A stretch of DNA of 5,985 nt, taken from NCBI GenBank assembly GCA_903918595.1, contig CAIXFB010000006.1, positions 1-5,985 of the forward strand. Direction: 5' to 3'. The position numbers were made by a program, and so were the translations under genes. Origin of the DNA: an uncultured Actinomycetes bacterium. GTDB taxonomy: Bacteria; Actinomycetota; Actinomycetes; S36-B12. How positions within the stretch are numbered: position 1 is the stretch's first letter; each line of letters opens with the position of its first letter. Below the pieces are notes generated by a model that was not told where the DNA came from, searched no databases, and saw only the letters and a program-made list of their open reading frames with translations. This document shows, one piece after another, positions 1-5,985 of the stretch.

Positions 1-1
1 G

Positions 2-676
2 GTGACTCCCGTGTCCCAACTACTACGAGTGCTGTTAGTAGACGACGACCCTTTCACCCTGCTTGGTCTGGCGAGCACTGTTCGTGCGTTCAACGTTGAG
101 GTCGTAGCTGAGGCTGGCGATGCCCCCACGGCCATGCGTGCGGCACATGAGCACCGCCCTGATGCGGCCATTGTCGATCTTGATTTAGGCGAAGGCCCGA
201 CGGGAATCGATCTTGCTCGCGCCATGCGCCGGGACTTGCCCAACATCGGAATCGTGATGGTGTCAACGTATACCGATCCGCGCCTGATGGGTCATAACCA
301 AGCGCCTTTGCCAGATGGCTCCATCTACCTCGTAAAGCGCGCAATCACTGAACCCGGGGTCCTTGAACGCGCGCTGCTCGCCTCGCTCGATCCTGAAAGT
401 GAACCAGTCCGGAAGCAACGACGATCGCGGGCTAGCGAATCGTTGCTGGCTCAACTCAGTGATCATCAGATCGAGGTGTGGCGCTTGGTCGCGGCTGGCT
501 GCTCCAACTCGGAGATCTCGCGTCTGCGTTCCATTAACGAACCGTCCGTAGAAAAGGCCATCGCCCGGCTCATCAAACACTTTGATCTCAAGGCAACGAA
601 GGGTCAAAACCAAAGAGTCATGCTCGTTCAGGCCTACTACGACGTCATCGGAATGACCCGTGCCCGCACAAGGTGA
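2..676 (+). CDS. NarL/FixJ-type response regulator (receiver plus LuxR-like HTH)
   Basis: Cytoplasmic DNA-binding response regulator of a two-component system, expected to be phosphorylated by the kinase encoded next. The receiver domain spans about residues 8-128: acidic cluster DDD at 14-16, likely phospho-acceptor D59 in IVDLDLG, switch Ser88 in VMVSTY and conserved Lys112 in YLVKRA. After a basic linker (137-143), residues about 149-205 form a LuxR-type helix-turn-helix, seen as LSDHQIEVWRLVAAGCSNSEIS, which fits the family pattern LTxRExEVLxLVAxGxSNxEIA. The second half of the HTH (RLRSINEPSVEKAIARLIKHF) departs somewhat from the usual TVKxHxxxIxxKL. The length of 224 residues is normal for the family. 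The GTG at position 2 lies at the window edge, so the true start could be upstream, or at the GTG at 11; no upstream ribosome site can be seen. The 3' end overlaps the kinase gene. Target genes are unknown. Confidence 0.9.
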   Translation: MTPVSQLLRVLLVDDDPFTLLGLASTVRAFNVEVVAEAGDAPTAMRAAHEHRPDAAIVDLDLGEGPTGIDLARAMRRDLPNIGIVMVSTYTDPRLMGHNQAPLPDGSIYLVKRAITEPGVLERALLASLDPESEPVRKQRRSRASESLLAQLSDHQIEVWRLVAAGCSNSEISRLRSINEPSVEKAIARLIKHFDLKATKGQNQRVMLVQAYYDVIGMTRARTR

Positions 677-2465
677 TACGCAAACTCGCATCATCGTGCA
701 GATCCCGGAGATGGGATCTGAAAACCAGACACTTCAGCAACGTTTAGGTGGGCGCTGGGCTATCTCTCTTCCGGCTTTTGGAATTGTGTTAGTTGGTATG
801 TCGTTGTCCGTGCTTGCGGGGGAATCGGGTGCAACGGCAAGTGCCGGGAACCTGATTCGGTGGCTGAGCGCGGCGTGGATTGCTGTGCTGGCGGCAGGCT
901 GTGTTCTTTTCATTGCGCACCGGTCTCGGCTATTCCGAGATCGAAGTGAAAAGCCGGTCAAGATCGTGTGGGTGGTGGTCTTGTCGGTCATCACCATCAC
1001 AGTTCTCTCCCTTGTATTGAGTTTTAGCATTAGATTTTTTGAACTGTCTACTTCAATTGAGCCGTTGCAAAGACTTCTTTATAACCTTGTTATTGGTGTG
1101 CCGCTCTCGCTTGGGATCGTCCTGCTGCTCGAACATCGCGCTCAATTGCGGAAAATACGACATCGCCTTATCGAAAAAGAGGTGGCTCGCGAGCTGGGCC
1201 AAATGCAACAGGGAATGTTGATTTTGGAAATGCGACGTGAATTCAATAACGACGTAAATGTTGAGATAGCAAAGTCTTATCCGGCTCTTGAAGAACGTAT
1301 TGATGCTGTTGTAAAAAGCCCCAATCCCCACACTGTTGACGAGATGGCTCAGGCAATGCTTGCCTTGGTAGATGATTCAGTGCGTCCGCTGAGTGCCCGT
1401 TTATGGAAAGCATCATCTTTCGCTATCCCTTCGCAGCCATGGTGGCAAACAGCTCAAGCGATGTTGCGTACCGCAATCTTTTACCCAGTAGTTCTCGCAG
1501 TAATCCATGTTGTTGGCACTTTTCAAATTACCGCGAATGCATTTGGCGCAAGAAATGGCGTTCTGATGACGGCCTTCGGAGTTGGTTGGATCGTCATAAT
1601 GGGCTACGGATCAAACTTACTCATGAGAAAGTTCGCGAATTTGCACGTCGCAATGTTTCTGGTTGGCCTTGTGCTTCTTGAGAGTGGCACGGTGATAGTC
1701 GCTGTGTGGCGCGAGAGTCTGGTCGCTGGTTCAGGGTCCCTGGGTTGGATCGTCATCAACGTCCTTGCGGGCGCACTGATGATCGTTCTGACCTCGGGGT
1801 TGGGCTCGTGGCAGCGAGTGAATGCCCAGGTCCAAGCCCAGTGTGAAAAGGACCTCGATGAAGAGTTTGTGCGGCTCATTGCACAGAGTCGCCTCACGGC
1901 CGATCTCGCCCGAGAAACGTCCAGGGCCCTCCATGGCTCCTTACAGACCCGGCTTGTCGCCTGCGCAATGACTAGTGAGCAAGCGATTGCAAGCAACGAT
2001 TTAGCACTTCTTGATGCTGCACTGAGAGAGGCGAGGTCACTCCTCATGTCACCGTTTCACGACGAAACCCCTACGGGCAGCGTCCGATCGGAGATCAGGC
2101 GAAAGCTGAGTCTGTGGGAGGAGCTGTGTGTTTTCGAGGTGTTCATTGACGAGCAGGTAGATGACGATTCAGGAACAGCTGAAACGGCATCCCACAGCGC
2201 CATCGTCGGTCGCATCGTTGAAGAAGGGGTTTCGAACGCAATTCGGCACGGCGATGCCACTCACATAATCATTCGAGTCGAGCGCACTATTGATGGCGCT
2301 CTGTTGATTGAGATCGAAGATGATGGCACCGGACCAAGCGGCGGTGCACCAGGTGTAGGCAGTGCACTCCTTGATCAGGCCGCTGGTGGGGAATGGTCAC
2401 TCACCAGAACGGATGCAGCTACTCGGTTGCGGGCGCTCGTGAGCGCTGCCCCCGGGCTCCCATAA
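660..2465 (+). CDS. Multi-pass membrane sensor histidine kinase, NarL-partner type
   Basis: Probable membrane sensor kinase partnering the regulator just upstream. Hydrophobic segments lie at about residues 34-54, 65-87, 101-126, 138-157, 268-290, 299-321, 328-350 and 361-384, giving eight predicted helices in two blocks of four. Between them is a charged, helical segment (about 158-266). The C-terminal part has a dimerisation/phosphoacceptor-like helix with candidate His425 in SRALHGSLQTRL, resembling the HisKA_3 ELHD motif. An ATPase domain follows: N-box EEGVSNAIRHG (Asn526), G1 box EDDGTGP (about 553-559) and G2 box GVGSALLD (565-572). The motif around His425 is degenerate, so kinase activity is inferred. 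The GTG start at 660 overlaps the upstream gene by 17 bp and has a weak GGAA at 650-653. In-frame alternatives are GTG 696 and ATG 711, neither with a well-spaced ribosome site. Part of the N-terminal half is visibly more AT-rich than its surroundings. The stimulus is unknown. Confidence 0.86.
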   Translation: MPAQGDTQTRIIVQIPEMGSENQTLQQRLGGRWAISLPAFGIVLVGMSLSVLAGESGATASAGNLIRWLSAAWIAVLAAGCVLFIAHRSRLFRDRSEKPVKIVWVVVLSVITITVLSLVLSFSIRFFELSTSIEPLQRLLYNLVIGVPLSLGIVLLLEHRAQLRKIRHRLIEKEVARELGQMQQGMLILEMRREFNNDVNVEIAKSYPALEERIDAVVKSPNPHTVDEMAQAMLALVDDSVRPLSARLWKASSFAIPSQPWWQTAQAMLRTAIFYPVVLAVIHVVGTFQITANAFGARNGVLMTAFGVGWIVIMGYGSNLLMRKFANLHVAMFLVGLVLLESGTVIVAVWRESLVAGSGSLGWIVINVLAGALMIVLTSGLGSWQRVNAQVQAQCEKDLDEEFVRLIAQSRLTADLARETSRALHGSLQTRLVACAMTSEQAIASNDLALLDAALREARSLLMSPFHDETPTGSVRSEIRRKLSLWEELCVFEVFIDEQVDDDSGTAETASHSAIVGRIVEEGVSNAIRHGDATHIIIRVERTIDGALLIEIEDDGTGPSGGAPGVGSALLDQAAGGEWSLTRTDAATRLRALVSAAPGLP

Positions 2466-2509
2466 GTAGTTCCCCTAACAAAGTGAGCAAATAGGCCAAT
2501 TTCGGAGCA

Positions 2510-2527
2510 GTCAAGAACAGTCTTGAC
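2510..2527. repeat. Inverted repeat 1 at the toxin-antitoxin promoter (candidate operator)
   Basis: Perfect 7-bp arms GTCAAGA and TCTTGAC separated by ACAG. The right arm covers most of the -35 hexamer TTGACG (2523-2528). Antitoxins of the Phd/YefM class usually repress their own operon by binding such dyads, so this is a plausible operator half; binding itself is inferred. Confidence 0.6.
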
Positions 2528-2551
2528 GAGGTTCTGGCTAGGAACTAGCCT
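2523..2551 (+). promoter_or_regulatory. Promoter of the toxin-antitoxin operon, predicted leaderless
   Basis: The -35 TTGACG (2523-2528) matches five of six consensus bases. A 17-bp spacer leads to the -10 TAGCCT (2546-2551), which fits the actinobacterial TAnnnT pattern. The start site expected about seven bases downstream falls on the antitoxin ATG at 2558, so the mRNA would have no 5' leader. There is no well-placed ribosome site: the only purine run, AGGAA at 2540-2544, is 13 bases from the ATG. Promoter strength and start site are predictions. Confidence 0.65.
2536..2550. repeat. Inverted repeat 2 over the -10 region (candidate operator)
   Basis: Perfect 6-bp arms GGCTAG and CTAGCC flank GAA. 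The right arm occupies five of the six bases of the -10 hexamer, so a protein bound here would block RNA polymerase. Together with inverted repeat 1 it brackets the core promoter, as expected for autoregulation of a toxin-antitoxin operon. The two dyads differ in sequence, so they need not bind the same protein. Confidence 0.6.
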
Positions 2552-2557
2552 GAATGG

Positions 2558-2821
2558 ATGAGCGTGACCAGCCCTGATGGTGCCATCGGTATTTACGACC
2601 TCAAGAACAAGCTCTCTGCTGTCCTCGAGGAGGTTCTCGCGGGCAAAGAGGTTACGGTCACAAAACACGGTCGGCCGATTGCTCGGATTGCACCAGTCAC
2701 CGCACCTGGCCGCGAAGAGCGGGTGGCTGCCGTTACCGCCATCCATGCTCTGGGTGATCGCGTGCGCCGAGATAGGAATGAGAAGTCGGCGCGCACCTTG
2801 ATTGATGAGGGTCGTAGGTAG
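2558..2821 (+). CDS. Type II antitoxin, Phd/YefM (prevent-host-death) family
   Basis: Small cytoplasmic antitoxin of 87 residues, expected to bind and neutralise the PIN toxin encoded next and to repress the operon. Residues about 9-48 (IGIYDLKNKLSAVLEEVLAG, then KEVTVTKHGRPIARIAPV) carry the Phd/YefM N-terminal signature: a short strand, an amphipathic helix and the KHGRPIARI strand typical of the DNA-binding dimer. The charged C-terminal half, rich in Arg and Glu (about 52-87), is where these proteins usually wrap the toxin. The ATG at 2558 coincides with the predicted transcription start, which supports this start. The stop codon TAG shares its G with the toxin's GTG start, so the two are probably translationally coupled. 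It may be called VapB by its partner, but the fold class is Phd-like, so no symbol is given. Confidence 0.92.
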   Translation: MSVTSPDGAIGIYDLKNKLSAVLEEVLAGKEVTVTKHGRPIARIAPVTAPGREERVAAVTAIHALGDRVRRDRNEKSARTLIDEGRR

Positions 2822-3237
2822 TGAGAAGTCAAGGCGGTGTCGTACTCGATGCCTCTGCTGCTGTGACGTGGGTACTTCGGGACGGAACACCTGAAGACGA
2901 GGCACAGATCGACGAACTCGTCTCAACTGGATTTGTTCTCGTGCCGGAGTTGTGGCACTTCGAAATGGCGAACGCCTTCCGCTCTGCCATGCGAGTTGGC
3001 CGAATAGATGAGGAATTCGTTGTGGGCGTGTGTGAGCAACTCGATCAGCTCGATATTCGCACCGACGTTGTGGGCATTGACATTCAGCGACTGGCATTGG
3101 AGGCGCACGCACGCGATCTCACTGCATACGACACCAGCTATCTCTTGCTAGCAAAAGATCGTGGTCTGGCGCTGGCCACTCTTGATCGACCACTGGTCAA
3201 GGCGGCTACCGCAGCCGGGGTTACGTTGGCACTGTAA
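2821..3237 (+). CDS. vapC: PIN-domain ribonuclease toxin, VapC-like
   Basis: Toxin of a type II toxin-antitoxin pair. VapC proteins are metal-dependent endoribonucleases, usually cutting tRNA or rRNA; the target here cannot be told from sequence. The PIN acidic residues are all visible: Asp10 in VVLDASAAV, Glu48 in VPELWHFEMANAF, Asp104 in LTAYDTSYLLLA and Asp122 in LATLDRPL. The length of 138 residues is normal, and with all catalytic positions kept the gene looks intact and active. The GTG start at 2821 overlaps the antitoxin stop by one base (TAGTG) and has GAGGG at 2807-2811, nine bases upstream, as ribosome site. The YDTSYLLLA motif is common in PIN toxins paired with Phd-type antitoxins. 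No promoter of its own is seen, so it should depend on the upstream promoter. Confidence 0.94.
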   Translation: MRSQGGVVLDASAAVTWVLRDGTPEDEAQIDELVSTGFVLVPELWHFEMANAFRSAMRVGRIDEEFVVGVCEQLDQLDIRTDVVGIDIQRLALEAHARDLTAYDTSYLLLAKDRGLALATLDRPLVKAATAAGVTLAL

Positions 3238-3260
3238 GTAGTCGTTACCAAGATTCGCAT

Positions 3261-3287
3261 GCATGCAGAGATCGTCCGCTCTCATGC
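3261..3287 (+). terminator. Imperfect hairpin after vapC, possible terminator
   Basis: GCATGCAGAG (3261-3270) can pair with CTCTCATGC (3279-3287) around an 8-base loop, giving about nine pairs with one bulged C. The sequence after it is T-rich (CCCATTTCTTCT, from 3294) but is not a clean T-run. It may end the toxin-antitoxin transcript; alternatively it is a regulatory dyad upstream of the tetR-family gene. The arms overlap a separate GCATGCATGC palindrome at 3257-3266, which allows alternative pairing. Confidence 0.3.
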
Positions 3288-3349
3288 GTTCGGCCCATTT
3301 CTTCTATCTGTATGCCGTTGCTCTCCTTGATTGACGTAGGTTTGCCCCC

Positions 3350-3976
3350 GTGGCGTCTGATTTGCGCACCGGTGAAGGCATCCGGCGCGGCGGAAAGCAG
3401 TATGAGGCGATGCATGCTGCCCTCGCTCGTGGCGCAGCTCTTGAACTGGCCGAATCCGGCTATGGGAACTTCTCGCCCGAGGCGGTTGCCGAGCGAGTAG
3501 GCGTGTCAGCGCGTACGGCCTTCCGGCATTACGAGACGAAACTTGCTCTGGCCATTGCTGGCATTCAAAGCCTGCCCACGTACAAGGGGTGGCTGGATAC
3601 CGCTGAACCAGGAGAGTCTTTCGCTGAACGTTTGCGGAGAGGTCTACGCATCGGGGTTGAGAATCTCGAATTGGTGGCATTCATCACTGCGACGGCTCTT
3701 TCTTACCGGGAAACCCAGCCCGAGTTGCTGAAGGCACTGAGGAAGCATGTGCTCACCCCGCGGGAAAAGGCAATGGGGGTATACCTGGCTGAGGGTCAAC
3801 GCGAAGGTGTGTTTCGCAAGGAAGTTTCTGCCTCCACGATGGCAGCGGCCGATCTCGGAATCTTCACAATGGCCGCCCTTGGTCAGTTCAATCTGGGGCG
3901 GGGCGAAACCCGGGTTAAGCGCTTGTTTAACTCGTACTGGCCACTCATGGCCACGTCGGCACACATCAACGATTAA
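3350..3976 (+). CDS. TetR/AcrR-family transcriptional regulator
   Basis: DNA-binding one-component regulator of 208 residues, within the normal TetR range. The N-terminal helix-turn-helix spans about residues 20-66: AALARGAALELAESGYGNFS followed by PEAVAERVGVSARTAFRHYETK, which closely matches the family pattern (GYxxFSxxxVAxRVGVSxxTxFRHFxxK). The helical C-terminal part (about 75-205) would bind a ligand and dimerise, but it is too divergent to suggest the ligand. The GTG at 3350 follows a weak GTAGG (3336-3340). An in-frame ATG at 3410 (residue 21) would sit at the very edge of the HTH and is a less likely start. I could not assign a convincing promoter in the 112-bp gap upstream. The next gene on the same strand is a secreted protease with a large dyad at its promoter, making it a candidate target. 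Confidence 0.92.
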   Translation: MASDLRTGEGIRRGGKQYEAMHAALARGAALELAESGYGNFSPEAVAERVGVSARTAFRHYETKLALAIAGIQSLPTYKGWLDTAEPGESFAERLRRGLRIGVENLELVAFITATALSYRETQPELLKALRKHVLTPREKAMGVYLAEGQREGVFRKEVSASTMAAADLGIFTMAALGQFNLGRGETRVKRLFNSYWPLMATSAHIND

Positions 3977-4008
3977 TCGTCCTAACACAATCTTTACTGA
4001 ACTCTAAC

Positions 4009-4038
4009 CTTAAATGACAGTAATCACTGTCATTTAAG
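4009..4038. repeat. Perfect 13-4-13 inverted repeat, candidate operator of the protease gene
   Basis: The arms CTTAAATGACAGT (4009-4021) and ACTGTCATTTAAG (4026-4038) are exact reverse complements around AATC. The dyad overlaps the proposed -35 (4027-4032) of the protease promoter and ends 25 bases before its ATG. A run of A, not T, follows it on the + strand, and there is no T-run after it on the - strand either, so it does not look like an intrinsic terminator. An operator for the TetR-family protein encoded just upstream, or for another dimeric regulator, is the better reading. A terminator for the tetR transcript remains possible. Confidence 0.6.
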
Positions 4039-4056
4039 AAAAATTGAGCGTACTCT
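4027..4056 (+). promoter_or_regulatory. Candidate protease promoter, possibly leaderless
   Basis: The -10 TACTCT (4051-4056) fits TAnnnT. CTGTCA (4027-4032) is a four-of-six match to the -35 consensus at an 18-bp spacing. The predicted start falls at 4063-4064, on the ATG of the protease, and no purine-rich ribosome site precedes that ATG. The -35 lies inside the right arm of the large inverted repeat, so a protein bound there would compete with polymerase. The match is moderate and the call is a prediction. Confidence 0.42.
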
Positions 4057-4063
4057 TGTAGTT

Positions 4064-5985
4064 ATGAATACACATGACCCGCGACGCTGGCTGCGTTTCG
4101 CTGGAAGTTCCCTCGCGGTGGCACTTGTTGCCGCTGCGATTGGTATTCCGGCGGCCTCAGCGGCAAACGCGACAACCAATGAAATGAACGCACCCAAGGT
4201 GAGCACAGGCACCCCAGAGCAATGGGATGTCACCGATTCCTCTGCAGATGCTCCCGTGACGGAAATCCTCGAGGGGGTGAAAGCCACAGATAAGCCAACA
4301 CTTGTTGCTGTCTATGACATAGATGGAAAGCCGGTAGTGGAGACAACTGAGAGTTCAAGCCGTGCGGATGCTGCAAACGAAATCAAGCTTCAGCAGCGCG
4401 ATCCAAACCTGATTAGCCTCGAGGTGGATGTGCCGGTCAGCTTGTTCGAAGACGGCGAAGTCTCACCACTCGCATTGAATGACCCTCGCCGTAGTGAACT
4501 GTGGGGTCTGGACCGCATCGAGGCTGAGTCGGTGTGGGGACTGACCCGCGGTGAAGGTGTGACGGTTGCCGTCATCGACACCGGTGTGGCTCCGCATGAG
4601 GACCTGCAGGGTTCCTTTGTTCCCGGCATCGACGTCGTGGATAACAAGGACGCTCGCTGGGATGGGCATGGTCACGGCACGCATGTGGCCGGAACCATCG
4701 CAGCAACGGCCGATAACAACACCGGTATCGCTGGGGTTGCTCCGGATGCCCGCATCATGCCGGTGCGAGTTCTCAATGATCAAGGATCTGGTTACGCCAG
4801 TGATGTGGCCGCCGGCCTTATTTGGGCAGCAGACAACGGAGCTCACGTTGCAAACCTTTCCCTCGGTGGACCTTCTCCGTTAGCAGCACTTGAGAAGGCG
4901 GTGAATTACGCGATCAGTCGTGGCACCACCGTGATTGTTGCGAACGGCAACAACGGTTCAAACGCACCCCTTTCCTATCCAGCTGCATATGACGGCGTGA
5001 TCTCCGTGGGTGCGACCACGATCACGGACGAGCGTGCAATATTCAGCTCACAGAACTCGAGTGTGGATATCGCCGCACCGGGGGCGAGGATCCTTTCGAC
5101 CCTTCCGAATAATCGCTATGCGGTCTTTAATGGCACCTCGATGGCAACGCCACACGTTGCAGGAGTGGCAGCCCTGGTGCAGTCCTATGCGCAGAGGACC
5201 AACCAAAGTGTGTCCGTGAGGGGAGTTCTGACGAGCACTGCACAAGACCTGGGTGCACCTGGCTTGGACAACCAGTTCGGAGTCGGCATGGTCAATCCAG
5301 TTGCTGCTGTGCGTTCACTTGCAACAGATGAAGCAGTGCCCACGCCTCCCACGAATCTGCAAGCAACATCGCAGTGGTGGAGTCGCGCAACTGTCAGGTG
5401 GGAACTGCCCACCGACGGCCCACAGGTCAGTCAGACTCGCATCGAATTTGCTGACGGTACACCTGCCTGTCTGGTGACAGCTCCCAGCACAACGTGTGAA
5501 ATCCAGGGTTTAGAAGCTGACACTGAATACACCATCTCGGCAACAGCGATCGGTGTGCTTCGTGGATCGCAACCCAGCCGCGAGATCGCGTTCCGCACAG
5601 TCAAGCGTGTGGATCTGGGTGGCAACACGGCGGCCACGGCAACGCCAATGCCAAAGTCCCTGATCGTTGAGGATCTTCTCGACCTGAACACCGACGTCGA
5701 CTGGTGGACCTTCACCCTCGATTCGCGAGTGAATAACCCAGACGTCCTGCTGTCGAATCTGACCAGTGAGTATGGGGTTGAAGTCAGCATGCTGCGTAAC
5801 GGTTCGTTGAATTCGATATGGCGGAGTCTTTCCAACACTGGATCGAAGTACAAGCAAATGGGCCCCCGCTGGCAGTATTGGGAGCCGGGTACATATTTCG
5901 TCAAGGTGTATGTCGACGTGCATGGAACCGCAGGCGAAACCCAGCCCTACCGTTTGCAGGTATTTGCCAACGGTGCGGTTCCGAC
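4064..5985 (+). CDS. Secreted subtilisin-like serine protease (S8) with FN3 and PPC domains, 3' partial
   Basis: Exported serine endopeptidase; 640 residues are visible with no stop before the window ends. An N-terminal signal peptide has Arg7-Arg8, a hydrophobic core (about 13-28) and a likely cleavage site after ASA (33). Residues about 34-140 look like a propeptide with an I9-like segment (PTLVAVYDIDGKPVV onward) that would act as chaperone and inhibitor. The S8 catalytic domain (about 145-420) has Asp172 in VAVIDTGV, His204 in GHGTHVAG, oxyanion Asn296 in VANGNNG and Ser359 in NGTSMATPHVAG, so it should be active. A fibronectin type III domain follows (about 426-513) with Cys469 and Cys478 as a possible disulfide. 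Then comes a PPC-like beta domain (about 516-636; DVDWWTFTL, EPGTYFVKV), often found at the C-terminus of secreted peptidases. More domains or a wall anchor may lie past the edge. The ATG at 4064 is chosen because it gives the signal peptide. It probably degrades external protein, but the substrate is unknown. Confidence 0.95.
   Translation, partial: MNTHDPRRWLRFAGSSLAVALVAAAIGIPAASAANATTNEMNAPKVSTGTPEQWDVTDSSADAPVTEILEGVKATDKPTLVAVYDIDGKPVVETTESSSRADAANEIKLQQRDPNLISLEVDVPVSLFEDGEVSPLALNDPRRSELWGLDRIEAESVWGLTRGEGVTVAVIDTGVAPHEDLQGSFVPGIDVVDNKDARWDGHGHGTHVAGTIAATADNNTGIAGVAPDARIMPVRVLNDQGSGYASDVAAGLIWAADNGAHVANLSLGGPSPLAALEKAVNYAISRGTTVIVANGNNGSNAPLSYPAAYDGVISVGATTITDERAIFSSQNSSVDIAAPGARILSTLPNNRYAVFNGTSMATPHVAGVAALVQSYAQRTNQSVSVRGVLTSTAQDLGAPGLDNQFGVGMVNPVAAVRSLATDEAVPTPPTNLQATSQWWSRATVRWELPTDGPQVSQTRIEFADGTPACLVTAPSTTCEIQGLEADTEYTISATAIGVLRGSQPSREIAFRTVKRVDLGGNTAATATPMPKSLIVEDLLDLNTDVDWWTFTLDSRVNNPDVLLSNLTSEYGVEVSMLRNGSLNSIWRSLSNTGSKYKQMGPRWQYWEPGTYFVKVYVDVHGTAGETQPYRLQVFANGAVP

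Noticed and set aside
263..694. Minus-strand open frame of 143 codons opposite the response regulator
   Set aside because: The + strand frame has clear receiver and HTH motifs; the antisense product shows no family features.
2375..3112. Minus-strand open frame of 245 codons across the kinase end, antitoxin and toxin
   Set aside because: It runs antisense to three well-supported genes and the promoter, its product is rich in Arg, Pro and Ser without recognisable motifs, and no ribosome site is evident.
2821..3237. Toxin gene as a decayed remnant
   Set aside because: All four acidic PIN positions are kept, the length is normal and the operon structure is intact.
3331..3336. TTGACG as the -35 box of the tetR-family gene
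   Set aside because: The matching -10 position lies within the coding sequence and reads CGTCTG, so it does not support a promoter for this start.
3410..3417. Second copy of the GCATGC-type palindrome (ATGCATGC) inside the tetR-family gene
   Set aside because: It is short, lies in coding sequence and fits codons Met-His-Ala; likely chance rather than a paired site with 3257-3266.
4044..4049. TTGAGC as the -35 box of the protease promoter
   Set aside because: A proper spacing would put the -10 inside the coding sequence, downstream of the ATG, where no TAnnnT hexamer fits.
4070..4165. Twin-arginine (Tat) signal on the protease
   Set aside because: Arg7-Arg8 is present, but the following residues WLRF do not give the full SRRxFLK pattern; a Sec signal peptide explains the sequence equally well.
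5431..5904. Minus-strand open frame of 157 codons opposite the FN3/PPC part of the protease, and similar ones at 4463-4846 and 3282-3680
   Set aside because: They mirror codon structure of confident + strand genes and have no recognisable domain.

Overview
The window looks like a chromosomal segment of a moderately GC-rich actinobacterium. This is an inference. It rests on the NarL-type regulator and membrane kinase pair, the use of GTG starts, two promoters whose predicted start sites fall on an ATG (leaderless-type), and an exported S8/FN3/PPC protease. I cannot name the genus. All supported genes are on the + strand. I see no tRNA, rRNA, CRISPR array or transposase.

Layout. (1) Positions 2-2465 hold a two-component pair in the order response regulator, then histidine kinase. 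The kinase start overlaps the regulator stop, so translation is probably coupled. The kinase has about eight membrane helices in two blocks of four, separated by a soluble segment of about 110 residues, and ends in a HisKA_3-like and HATPase module. (2) Positions 2508-3237 hold a type II toxin-antitoxin operon: a Phd/YefM-type antitoxin and a VapC-like PIN-domain toxin with a 1-nt overlap. Its promoter contains two inverted repeats and predicts a leaderless antitoxin mRNA. (3) Positions 3238-3349 are an intergenic stretch with an imperfect hairpin, followed by a TetR-family regulator gene (3350-3976). (4) Positions 3977-4063 form a short gap with a perfect 13-4-13 inverted repeat that overlaps a candidate promoter. 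After it begins a large secreted subtilisin-like protease (4064 to the window end). The protease ORF has no stop codon in the window and is cut off by its edge.

How the parts may work together. The two-component pair and the toxin-antitoxin pair each look self-contained. The TetR gene and the protease gene are adjacent on the same strand with the large dyad between them, so the TetR protein may control the protease; this is a hypothesis from position only. The families are all known. The least explained items are the protease-promoter dyad, the membrane layout of the kinase and the double dyad at the toxin-antitoxin promoter.
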